Shown: positions 1-7,550 of the stretch, piece after piece
How positions within the stretch are numbered: the first letter of the stretch is position 1
How the letters are laid out: every line of letters starts with the position of its first letter
Assembly (NCBI RefSeq): GCF_011378855.1
Contig: NZ_WTLB01000036.1
Location: 1-43,576, forward strand
Origin: Pseudoalteromonas sp. Z1A8
Lineage (GTDB): Bacteria > Pseudomonadota > Gammaproteobacteria > Enterobacterales > Alteromonadaceae
Length of the DNA stretch: 43,576 nt
Reading direction: 5' to 3'
Position numbers and translations under genes: made by a program
Notes under the pieces: generated by a model
Told to the model about the DNA's origin: nothing
What the model saw: only the letters and a program-made list of their open reading frames with translations
Database searches by the model: none

Positions 1-33
1 TGAAGATCTGATCATGACATTGAGATTTAGTTC

Positions 34-67
34 AAAAAAATCCCCGCTAATTTCTTAGCAGGGATTT
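34..67 (-). terminator. Intrinsic terminator of the CoA-transferase gene
   Basis: A 13-bp stem with one mismatch (38-50 against 55-67, 4-nt loop) is followed on the minus strand by seven T's (A-run 34-40). It lies about 65 bp past the stop codon at 133, the right place and polarity for that gene's terminator. Its outer edge touches the Tn5 mosaic-end-like sequence at 67-82. Confidence 0.75.
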
Positions 68-82
68 GTGTATAAGAGACAG
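67..82 (+). other. 16-bp exact match to the Tn5/Nextera mosaic end
   Basis: TGTGTATAAGAGACAG is identical to the last 16 of the 19 bases of the Tn5 transposase mosaic end used in tagmentation libraries. The CAG end points toward the CoA-transferase gene, the orientation expected if position 83 were the first base of a tagmented insert. The likeliest explanation is residual adapter or a chimeric join in the assembly. A chance match cannot be excluded from sequence alone. Confidence 0.6.
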
Positions 83-132
83 CCATAAAGGAGCGTTAAT
101 CAAAAGTATCTATCTGTTAGCCAACATAGAGC

Positions 133-1659
133 TTAAGCTGATAATGGCACTGGAATATCTGTTGCAGATACTTTTTTCATACTGCCTTCTTGCTCTAGGC
201 GAATATGCCAGCTAAACGCTTCTTCGAGTAAATGCGGGGTATGCCCGCCACGCTCACAAGCGCGATTGTAATAGTCGAACATCGCTTCGCGATAATCTGG
301 GTGCACACAATGCTTAATAACTTGTACAGCACGCTCACGCGGTGCTAAGCCACGTAAATCAGCTAAGCCTTGCTCAGTTACTAAAATATCAACATCGTGC
401 TCGTTATGATCAACATGGCTCGCCATAGGCACAACACTTGAAATAGCGCCATTTTTAGCAATCGACTTAGTCACAAATATAGCTAAATGGGCATTTCGGG
501 CAAAGTCACCCGAGCCGCCAATACCATTCATCATTCGTGTGCCACACACATGCGTTGAATTTACATTGCCGTACATATCAAACTCAAGCGCAGTATTAAT
601 GGCAATAATACCTAAACGGCGCACTATTTCAGGGTGGTTCGAAATCTCTTGAGGGCGTAACACTAGCTTGTCTTTGTATTTTTCTAAATTATTAAATACT
701 TGCGCGTTACAACGCTCAGACAAAACAATTGAGCTGCCTGATGCAAAGCTCATCTTACCTGCATCAATTAAGTCAAACGTCGAATCTTGCAGTACCTCTG
801 AATACATTGTTAGGTCTTTAAAGTCAGAGTCGAGTAGCCCCATCATCACCGCATTAGCAATGTTACCAATGCCTGCTTGTAATGGACCTAAATTAGCTGG
901 CAATTTATTTTGAGCCACCTCATCTTTAAAAAAGTTAACTAAATGGCGCGCAATTAATGCGGTGTCTTCATCTGGGTCGGTAACGGTCGAAAACGAATCG
1001 CTTTGGTTAGTAAAAACAATACCAACAATTTTTGCAGGATCGATAGCAATTGCAGTGCTACCAATGCGGTCGTCTACTTTAACTAACGGCATTGGTTGGC
1101 GAGTAGGACGATACGATGGAATGTATATGTCGTGCAAACCTTCAAGATTAGGGTTATGCAGCATATTAATTTCAACAATGACTTCTTTTGCAAAAATAGC
1201 AAAGCTTGCTGAGTTACCAACCGATGTAGTAGGCACAATATGCCCCTCTTCGGTAATGGCAACCGCTTCAATAACAGCTACATCAGGCATAGTTAATTGA
1301 TGATTGCGTAAATGCTCAACCGTTTCAGATAAATGCTGATCAATAAACATTACTTCACCGTTATTAATCGCTTTACGTAAAGTGCTATCTACCTGAAAAG
1401 GCATACGACGCGCTAAAATGCCCGCTTCTGTAAGGAGTTTATCTAAGTCATTACCTAGTGATGCACCCGTCATTAAATTTATTTTGATAGGATTTTTTTT
1501 GACTTGCTCAATTAATGCTCTGGGTACTGCTTTAGCTTCTCCGGCGCGAGTGAAGCCACTCATCCCTACAGTCATTCCATCTTTAATAAACAGACTTGCC
1601 TGCTCAGCAGACATAACTTTATTATGCAGATTACTATTGCGAATACGTTCCAAGTTCAT
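133..1659 (-). CDS. Succinate/acetyl-CoA:CoA transferase (acetyl-CoA hydrolase/transferase family)
   Basis: The 508-residue product belongs to the acetyl-CoA hydrolase/transferase family, which moves CoA between acetyl-CoA (or propionyl-CoA) and succinate or acetate in the cytoplasm. Visible family marks are an N-terminal GMSGFTRAG-like segment near residue 35, a YSEVLQD segment near residue 290 that holds the likely catalytic glutamate, and C-terminal GTRMMNGIGGSGDFARN and TEQGLADLRGL motifs. Length fits full-length succinate CoA-transferases (about 500). The ATG is preceded by AAAGGGG, a good ribosome-binding site. It is a single gene with its own candidate promoter (1687-1714) and terminator (34-67). 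Acetyl-CoA hydrolase is the alternative reading; substrate choice cannot be settled here. Confidence 0.9.
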   Translation of the reverse strand: MNLERIRNSNLHNKVMSAEQASLFIKDGMTVGMSGFTRAGEAKAVPRALIEQVKKNPIKINLMTGASLGNDLDKLLTEAGILARRMPFQVDSTLRKAINNGEVMFIDQHLSETVEHLRNHQLTMPDVAVIEAVAITEEGHIVPTTSVGNSASFAIFAKEVIVEINMLHNPNLEGLHDIYIPSYRPTRQPMPLVKVDDRIGSTAIAIDPAKIVGIVFTNQSDSFSTVTDPDEDTALIARHLVNFFKDEVAQNKLPANLGPLQAGIGNIANAVMMGLLDSDFKDLTMYSEVLQDSTFDLIDAGKMSFASGSSIVLSERCNAQVFNNLEKYKDKLVLRPQEISNHPEIVRRLGIIAINTALEFDMYGNVNSTHVCGTRMMNGIGGSGDFARNAHLAIFVTKSIAKNGAISSVVPMASHVDHNEHDVDILVTEQGLADLRGLAPRERAVQVIKHCVHPDYREAMFDYYNRACERGGHTPHLLEEAFSWHIRLEQEGSMKKVSATDIPVPLSA

Positions 1660-1686
1660 TTTGAGCCCCTTTCTAAATTTGGCATT

Positions 1687-1714
1687 ATTCTAATCCTAAC
1701 TTCGTACTACACAA
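1687..1714 (-). promoter_or_regulatory. Candidate sigma-70 promoter of the CoA-transferase gene
   Basis: On the minus strand TTGTGT (1709-1714) and TAGAAT (1687-1692) are separated by 16 bp, about 30 bp upstream of the start codon. The boxes are only moderate matches. The rest of the 385-bp gap 1660-2044 holds no credible ORF. It is AT-rich, with an isolated plus-strand hairpin plus T8 at 1983-2005. Confidence 0.4.
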
Positions 1715-1982
1715 TATAGACTTAAGTCGCATTTACGCCATTAGGATGAAAACACAGTAAAAACACAAAATCTTTTACATATAAATTACCGAAAGAAACA
1801 AAGTCAATAACGTTTGCAGCAATTTGTACACGCTGAATTTTAAAATAATGATGTTTTATTTTTTAAATAAATAGTTTTTTGAATAGTTAGGTATCTATGA
1901 GTACTTTTTAGCTCGTAGTGTACACAGCAAACATAAGGCGTAATTTAGCATCAAATACAAATCAGTAATGCCCATATTTATG

Positions 1983-2005
1983 GTGGCTTATAGCCGCTTT
2001 TTTTT
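1983..2005 (+). terminator. Orphan plus-strand terminator-like hairpin
   Basis: GTGGC (1983-1987), a 5-nt loop, GCCGC (1993-1997, one G-U pair) and then eight T's (1998-2005) resemble a small rho-independent terminator on the plus strand. No plus-strand gene lies upstream. Both neighbours are on the minus strand. It may end an unseen short transcript or be a chance structure. Confidence 0.35.
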
Positions 2006-2044
2006 AGCAACTGCAGGCTTTGTGCTTTGTATATTAACTTATTA

Positions 2045-2692
2045 CTAATTTAAAACCTTAACGATCACTGCGTACAAATCTTGTGTATTAACAGGTTTAG
2101 ATACAAAGTCATCCATGCCGACACTTAAACAGCGCTGTTTATCGTCTTCGTAAGCGTTTGCAGTAATGGCAATAATTCGCACGTGGTTGCCACTTTGCCC
2201 TTCGTTGGCACGTATTACTTGTGTGCATTCGTAACCGTCCATATTCGGCATTTGGCAATCCATTAAAATTACGTCAAACGACTGACTTTCTAATATCTTA
2301 AGTGCCTTAACACCATCGTTTGCCGTTGTTAGCTTTGCTTTGCTTGGCTCTAGCATTTTTGCAATAACCTGACGGTTTATTGGGTTGTCCTCCACAAGGA
2401 GTATTTTTTTATCGCCGAGTATAGGTAGTAATTGCGACTGAACTAAAGCAACAGGCTTAACATATTCAGCCTTAGGTGCATTTACATAAAACTTGAACAT
2501 ACTGCCTTTGCCAGGTGCACTATTGAGGGTAATTTCGCCCTCCATTTTTTTAATCAAACCTTGGCTAATTGCTAAACCGAGCCCTGTACCGCCATATTTA
2601 CGTGCAACGCCTACATCAGCTTGTGTAAACTCGCTAAATAATAATGATTGCTGATCCTTTGCTATGCCTATACCACTATCAGATACACTCAC
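2045..2692 (-). pseudogene. C-terminal fragment of the broken kinase: ATPase G boxes and receiver
   Basis: This 215-codon segment in the same frame begins at a GTG three codons after the amber stop. It contains the end of HATPase_c (SDSGIGI, then GTGLGLAIS) and a complete receiver domain with the phospho-acceptor in VILMDCQMPNMDGYE and a C-terminal KPV motif. If translation restarted here, a free receiver with a partial ATPase would result. No strong ribosome-binding site is evident. Confidence 0.6.
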
Positions 2693-2701
2693 AAATAGCT
2701 G

Positions 2702-4603
2702 CTAATCAAACGATAAACGCACAAACCCACGCTCGGTAAACTTACGCGCATTAGATAACAAGTTAATGATGATCTGATTTAAGCGTAAATCATCCACGTT
2801 AATACAATCAGGCAAAGTACTACTGCACTCAACTATAAACTGCACATCGTCAGAGCTTATAATAGGTGAAAACAACGATTTAATGTTTTCAATAAACGGC
2901 GCTAAATTTGTTGGACGCGGGCTAATTTGCATTGCGTTAGCCTCAATCTTAGAAAAATCTAAAATATCGTTTAAGATTTTTAATAAATTTTGGGCACTTT
3001 TTTGTTGGGTATTTAAAAGATCTCTTTGCTCGTCGGTTAACGAACTATCGCGTAGCAATACCTCACCCATACCCAAAATGCCGTTCATAGGGGTACGTAA
3101 TTCATGGCTCATATTTGCTAAAAACTGCGATTTAGCCACGTTTGCTAAGTTAGCATGGCTTACTGCTTGTTTAAGTTTGTTAGTTTGCTCTGCCACTTTT
3201 TTTTCTAACTGTTGGTTAAACTCACTTAACTGCTTGTTTAAATCTTGGTTTTTTACATTAGAGGTTTGCAGATTTTCTATAGAATTATTTAATGCATTTG
3301 CCAGCATTTCAAACTGCTGTTGAAGTTGCAGTACTTCTTGCCAACTTGAGTCAGTACTAAATGTATGTTTTTTTGTTTTATCAAAGCTTTGCATTAAATT
3401 AGTTAAACCGCTTATAGGTTGAACTAATAAGTTTGCTAGCTGATGTATAAACAGCACCACCATTAAAATTAATATTGCGCTAAGAAGAAAAGTAGGTAAC
3501 CACGTTTTAGCCACTGCCATGCTTAAATGTTTGCGGTTATAAAAGGTGATAACTTGCCATTTACTCTGCGGACTTACATATTTAGAACTATGGTAAACCT
3601 CGTTATTATTGGAACGAAATAAATTTTTATCGCCCATATTTCGTGTATTAAAACCACCTTCGTTAAAGTCGGTTAATATTTTAAACTGCTCAAGCGAGCT
3701 AAAAACCACTTTTTGTTGATCATCTAATACAATTAATTCACCGGTATATTCAAATAAATTAGGAATAAACTGCTCTAATCGTCCAAGCTTTAATGAGCCT
3801 TCAACTACACCGTAAAACTCACCATCACGGTATATTGGGGCAGAAAGAGCAACAATGGCTTCATTGCCAAGCCCTCGGCCTTGAAATACGCCACTACTAT
3901 AGCCAAGAGGATATTGCTCAGCCAGCGTAAAGTACTCCCGATCAGTTATGTAGCGCTGCGCCTCACTCAGTCCTGTTACTAAATCACTAGGCACGCTCAT
4001 TTCAACCAAACCGCTTGTGTTTGCGTACAAGCTGGTAGTAAACCCAGGAAATAACAGCATGAGCCGCTCAAGCTGCAGCGCTGTTGAACCTCCAGTTCCT
4101 ATAACATCACTACTCATTACAATAGCGTTTTTGTGAAATACTAAATAATCGTTTAATTGCGTGCTAATCGACTCAGCTTTTTCTTCAAGCTGCGCGTTTA
4201 CCTCATATTCTAAACGTGAATGGTGATCGTTCACTAAAATTACACTAGTAAGCAATACAACCAATATAATAATTACGCTTACTACATAACTAAGAATACG
4301 CGCAAGTGGTCTGCCCTGATACGCACGGCTAGCATGGGGTACAAACACACTAAATAAATCGACCAACGCCAAGCTTATTAGCGCATTTATAAGGTATTTA
4401 CATATTGCAACGATGAGGGTTAACGAAGGTAGGTCTATTATAATTTGACCAATAAACCACACGATGGGAAGGCCAATTAAAAGCCAAAATACAGTACCCA
4501 GAGGAAGTATTGGTTTAGAGCGGCGTAAGCCAAAAAAGCTCGAGTAAATATACAATGCTTGGCCAACAATGGCCCCACCTATACAACAAAAAGCCAGAGA
4601 CAA
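2702..4603 (-). pseudogene. Middle fragment of the broken kinase: membrane, Cache sensor, HAMP, HisKA
   Basis: This 633-codon open segment would need a TTG start inside the N-terminal membrane region. It carries the periplasmic sensor (about residues 130-345), a second helix near 370-390, a linker and coiled coil, and the phospho-accepting histidine at residue 500. It stops at TAG right after the first strand of the ATPase domain (ending RLSFD), so it has the N-box but no G boxes. It might be made as a dimerising but catalytically dead receptor. Confidence 0.6.
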
Positions 4604-5031
4604 TCGCGAGGCTCAAACAAGCATACCGAAGCCCAATAAACACTAAGCTACATAATACAAATACTTGTCCGAATAAAAACTCAGAGCTGTCGAAAAAATA
4701 TAACGGTGAGAGATTTACTACGCCGCCTAACAGACCTAGTAAAACAGCGAGTATCCACTTACTTCTTTGAGGCATTACATCAACCTTTGACACCGAATAC
4801 TAATGTTATTAAAAGCATGATCGCTCTACGCTTAGTGAATCACTCATTTAAAACAATTGGTATAATTAAAATGCTGTATTAACATTTATATAATGTTTAC
4901 ATTATTGCGTACAAGTTAAATGCTGTCTAGCGACAAAGATGGGACGAATATCGGCAGTAAACTAAATTTTATAGTTAGTAATAATTTAATCTTGGGATTT
5001 TAATTAGGTAATATCAAAGAAGAGTTTATAA

Positions 5032-5054
5032 CACCCAAATGAGGAATTTGGGTG
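5032..5054 (-). terminator. Hairpin at the 3' end of 4.5S RNA
   Basis: CACCCAAAT (5032-5040) and ATTTGGGTG (5046-5054) form a perfect 9-bp stem overlapping the mature 3' end of the SRP RNA. The downstream minus-strand sequence is only moderately T-rich, so it is a weak terminator or processing signal. Confidence 0.5.
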
Positions 5055-5163
5055 GCAGTCTTACCAGCCACATCTCGGCACACACGTCACAAACTGTGGC
5101 TGCTCCCTTCCGGGCCTGACCAGGTTCGCCTGCTAGTGTTGCGAGAGGACCAATAAGACTACC
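5050..5163 (-). ncRNA. ffs: 4.5S RNA (small bacterial signal recognition particle RNA)
   Basis: The minus strand carries the hallmark SRP RNA apical domain: ACCTGGTCAGGCCCGGAAGG with a GGAAGG-type loop, then GAGCAGCC and a GTGTGCCGAGATGTGGCTGG return strand. The ends pair: GGTAGTCTTA at the 5' end (5163-5154) with TAAGACTGCC before the terminal ACCC. The resulting 114 nt equals the E. coli length. The RNA binds Ffh to target membrane proteins co-translationally. The upstream leader between promoter and mature end would be removed by RNase P, as in E. coli (family knowledge). Confidence 0.95.
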
Positions 5164-5191
5164 ATTGAGGGCCTTGGTTGGCGCGGGAAGG

Positions 5192-5220
5192 ATTATCTCT
5201 ACTTTTGCTCTGTTATTCAA
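5192..5220 (-). promoter_or_regulatory. Promoter of 4.5S RNA
   Basis: On the minus strand TTGAAT (5215-5220) and GATAAT (5192-5197) are exactly 17 bp apart, both close to sigma-70 consensus. A GC-rich stretch (CGCGCC) follows the presumed start, as in growth-rate-controlled stable RNA promoters. Predicted initiation leaves a leader of about 20 nt before the mature 5' end. Confidence 0.7.
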
Positions 5221-5294
5221 GGGATAATCTAAAAAGAAAGTGCGATTGCATACTTCATATACAATCGCGGCGTATTTAGCTGTTTTAGTGCGTA

Positions 5295-6170
5295 TTAATT
5301 GCTCTCTAACTGCGCTTTTATATTACGAAGTGCTGCTTTTACCTTTTTCATGTTTTCTGGGCCCATGCGTAAAAGCTGTTTTTGTGCATCAGGAAGCTGT
5401 TCCCATTCAGAGAATGCATATTGATACGTTACTGAATCACGAAGTAACGGTAGGTCACCTTCTGGCTCTGGTGTATCAAGTAATAAATCGATTGCATCGG
5501 TTAGCGTTTGATTAAACTCGTCATCGCCGTAACCAATTTCACTGTATGCATTATTAATAAGTGGCTTATATTCTTCGTACATACGAACGGCTTGCGCTGC
5601 ACTCATACTGGTAAATATTTTTACATACGGTGTGTAACGCTCATAGCTATTAGGGTTAATTGTTAAAATATCACCTTCATTTACGCTAAACGTTTCTTCT
5701 GGTTGAACAACAGGCGTGTGTTTTTTAGCTACTTTACCCTTAGCTAGGTTATCTACAAATACAACACCACGGCGAATTACGTCGTCGGTTACCATTAAGC
5801 TCATTACTGAATCACTTAGGTACTCGTCCATTTTAGCAACTACAACTGCATCGCTTTCATTAAGCGTTGGTAATGGTTTTACTTCAGGCACAGGCTCACT
5901 TGGGCTTTGTGCTGGCACTTCAAGCTCTGCTGGCCTTTCTGGCATAACTGATGGCGCGTTAACTACGGGATCGTTTTCAGGTTTAAGCTCCATCATTGGT
6001 TGCTCTTTTGGTGCTTGCTCTACCTCTGTGCGTGTTTGTGGCTCGTCACTTGGTTTTAATAGTACAAACGCGGCTGCGCACACAACTATTATTAAAATAA
6101 TAACGGCGAAAAGAAAATTGTTATTAGGCGGACGTTTTTGAACATCTGACGCTTCTGGTTTATCTGACAT
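5295..6170 (-). CDS. DUF3014-family membrane-anchored protein
   Basis: The product has 291 residues. A short cytoplasmic tail is followed by one strongly hydrophobic helix (about residues 19-38), a Glu/Pro-rich flexible linker (about 40-100) and a globular C-terminal domain. That domain resembles DUF3014 by its pattern (LPTLNESDAVV, RRGVVFVDNLA, YERYTPYVKIF). The topology suggests a single-pass inner-membrane protein with the domain in the periplasm. Function is unknown. It lies alone between 4.5S RNA and a divergent patatin gene. A TGGAG ribosome-binding site precedes the ATG, and the perfect 14-bp palindrome at 6205-6218 lies just upstream. Confidence 0.75.
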   Translation of the reverse strand: MSDKPEASDVQKRPPNNNFLFAVIILIIVVCAAAFVLLKPSDEPQTRTEVEQAPKEQPMMELKPENDPVVNAPSVMPERPAELEVPAQSPSEPVPEVKPLPTLNESDAVVVAKMDEYLSDSVMSLMVTDDVIRRGVVFVDNLAKGKVAKKHTPVVQPEETFSVNEGDILTINPNSYERYTPYVKIFTSMSAAQAVRMYEEYKPLINNAYSEIGYGDDEFNQTLTDAIDLLLDTPEPEGDLPLLRDSVTYQYAFSEWEQLPDAQKQLLRMGPENMKKVKAALRNIKAQLESN

Positions 6171-6368
6171 ACAAACTCCATAAAAATTAAAAGTGCGATA
6201 TCACTCAGAGTACTCTGAATGGAAAAAATTCATTATGAGTAGTAACTATAAATACATAACTATTTTAGCTTACAAATATAAACATAAGCTTACTGTACTT
6301 ACTATTACTCAGTTATCCTTTGATTCTTCTAGCTTAAAGACTTACAGTTAATAAATAAAGTAAAGACG

Positions 6369-7535
6369 TTGAACAGTTTAAACACCAATATGAAAATCAA
6401 GCAAGTCGATCCAGAAAAACCAAAAATAGCCCTATTATTAACGGGCGGTGGCGCACGAGCTGCTTATCAAGTGGGTGTACTTAAAGCGCTCGCTCATAGC
6501 ATGCCGCGTACAGCTCCATTACCGTTTAGAGTAATAAATGGCACCTCTGCTGGGGCTATTAACTCTGCGGCTTTAGCATGTTACGCCTCTTGTGCACATT
6601 TAGCTGTACGAAAACTTGAATCAGTTTGGAAAAACTTTTCGACCTCTATGGTTTATAAAAGTGACTTTTTAAGTGTATTTGGTCATATTGCGCGTAATAT
6701 TTTAACGAGCTTTCAGTCAGAGCATATTAATCACCCACCAGCGAGTTTGCTAAATAATCGCCCTCTACGTGGTTTGCTCAATGAGATTTTAGACTTACAC
6801 CGGATAGAGCGTAACTTACACCGAAATTATTTAGATGCGCTTTCAATTACGGCCTCTAGTTATACCACGGGCGACTCTGTTGCGTTTTTTCAATCAAATA
6901 CACAAACACCATGGCAACGCGCTAAACGCGAAGGCCAAGCCACGCGTATTAACGTTGAGCATTTAATGGCGTCGAGTGCGATTCCTATGGTGTTTCCAAG
7001 TGTAAATATTTATAACCATTATTTTGGTGATGGCTCTATACATCAGCTTTCGCCGCTCAGCCCATCAATTCATTTAGGGGCTGAAAAAATATTTATTATT
7101 GGGGTCGACCAACCTAAAGAGCTTCACCCACCGGGTTACTCCCCTCATTACCCTGGCTTATCGGCTGTTGCAGGGCATTTGCTTGATAGCGTATTTACCG
7201 ACACAATGCAGTCTGATTTGGAGCGTTTGGAACGTGTTAATCGCACTTTAGGGCTATTACCAGCACGCGATAAACACCAAGAGCTAAAACAAATTGATAC
7301 CTTTGTTATTAACCCGTCGCAAAACTTTAATGCTATTGCTGCGCAGTATTACGACGATATGCCGTGGGCGATTAAAGTATTGCTGCGTACAATCGGTGTT
7401 AAAAAACATTCGCAATCGAGTTTAACCAGTTACCTATTGTTTGAAAAACGCTACACCCAGCATCTAATGCAAATTGGCTATGAAGATGGCATGGCGCAGT
7501 TACCTAAAATGCGTGAGTTTTTAGAGTTAGATTAA
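6369..7535 (+). CDS. Patatin-like phospholipase family protein
   Basis: This is a predicted serine lipid acyl hydrolase. The oxyanion-hole motif GGGARAAYQVG (residues 26-36) and nucleophile motif GTSAG (Ser60) sit in the usual patatin spacing. The partner aspartate is likely in FGDGSIHQLSP, a DGS in place of the more common DGG or DGA. No signal peptide is visible, so the enzyme is probably cytoplasmic or peripheral. The start is uncertain: this frame opens at TTG (6369), but an ATG at 6390 gives 381 residues and is at least as likely, and neither has a strong ribosome-binding site. It is convergent with the Kef-type antiporter, with 15 bp between stops and no clear terminator. Confidence 0.88.
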   Translation: MNSLNTNMKIKQVDPEKPKIALLLTGGGARAAYQVGVLKALAHSMPRTAPLPFRVINGTSAGAINSAALACYASCAHLAVRKLESVWKNFSTSMVYKSDFLSVFGHIARNILTSFQSEHINHPPASLLNNRPLRGLLNEILDLHRIERNLHRNYLDALSITASSYTTGDSVAFFQSNTQTPWQRAKREGQATRINVEHLMASSAIPMVFPSVNIYNHYFGDGSIHQLSPLSPSIHLGAEKIFIIGVDQPKELHPPGYSPHYPGLSAVAGHLLDSVFTDTMQSDLERLERVNRTLGLLPARDKHQELKQIDTFVINPSQNFNAIAAQYYDDMPWAIKVLLRTIGVKKHSQSSLTSYLLFEKRYTQHLMQIGYEDGMAQLPKMREFLELD

Positions 7536-7550
7536 GCCCAAACAGGCACG

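Larger units (their letters stand above)
2045..4793 (-). pseudogene. Broken hybrid sensor histidine kinase (frameshift plus in-frame amber)
   Basis: Read through, this locus encodes a membrane hybrid histidine kinase of about 916 residues. Parts in order are an N-terminal multi-helix membrane region, a further membrane helix, a periplasmic Cache-like sensor, a second helix, a HAMP-like linker and coiled coil, a HisKA domain ([18 protein letters not shown]), an HATPase_c domain (N-box [11 protein letters not shown], then SDSGIGI and GTGLGLAIS) and a receiver (VILMDCQMPNMDG). Two lesions break it. A +1 shift lies in the A6 run at 4532-4537; five A's would fuse ...YLLELF to GLRRSK in frame. A TAG at 2702-2704 stands where CAG (Gln) is plausible, and the downstream GTG-initiated piece is in the same frame after only three codons. 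The lesions remove the ATP-binding G boxes from the kinase core, so activity is probably lost. A homopolymer sequencing error could explain the first lesion but hardly the second. Confidence 0.8.

Noticed and set aside
962..1300. 112-codon plus-strand frame opposite the CoA-transferase gene
   Set aside because: It is antisense to a well-conserved gene, with no recognisable domain and no ribosome-binding site; a codon-bias shadow.
2702..2704. Programmed amber read-through or stop-codon recoding in the kinase
   Set aside because: No recoding structure or context is visible, and a second independent lesion lies in the same gene. Simple inactivation is more economical.
5026..5220. 64-codon minus-strand open frame
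   Set aside because: It lies over the 4.5S RNA gene and its promoter; the RNA structure explains the sequence.
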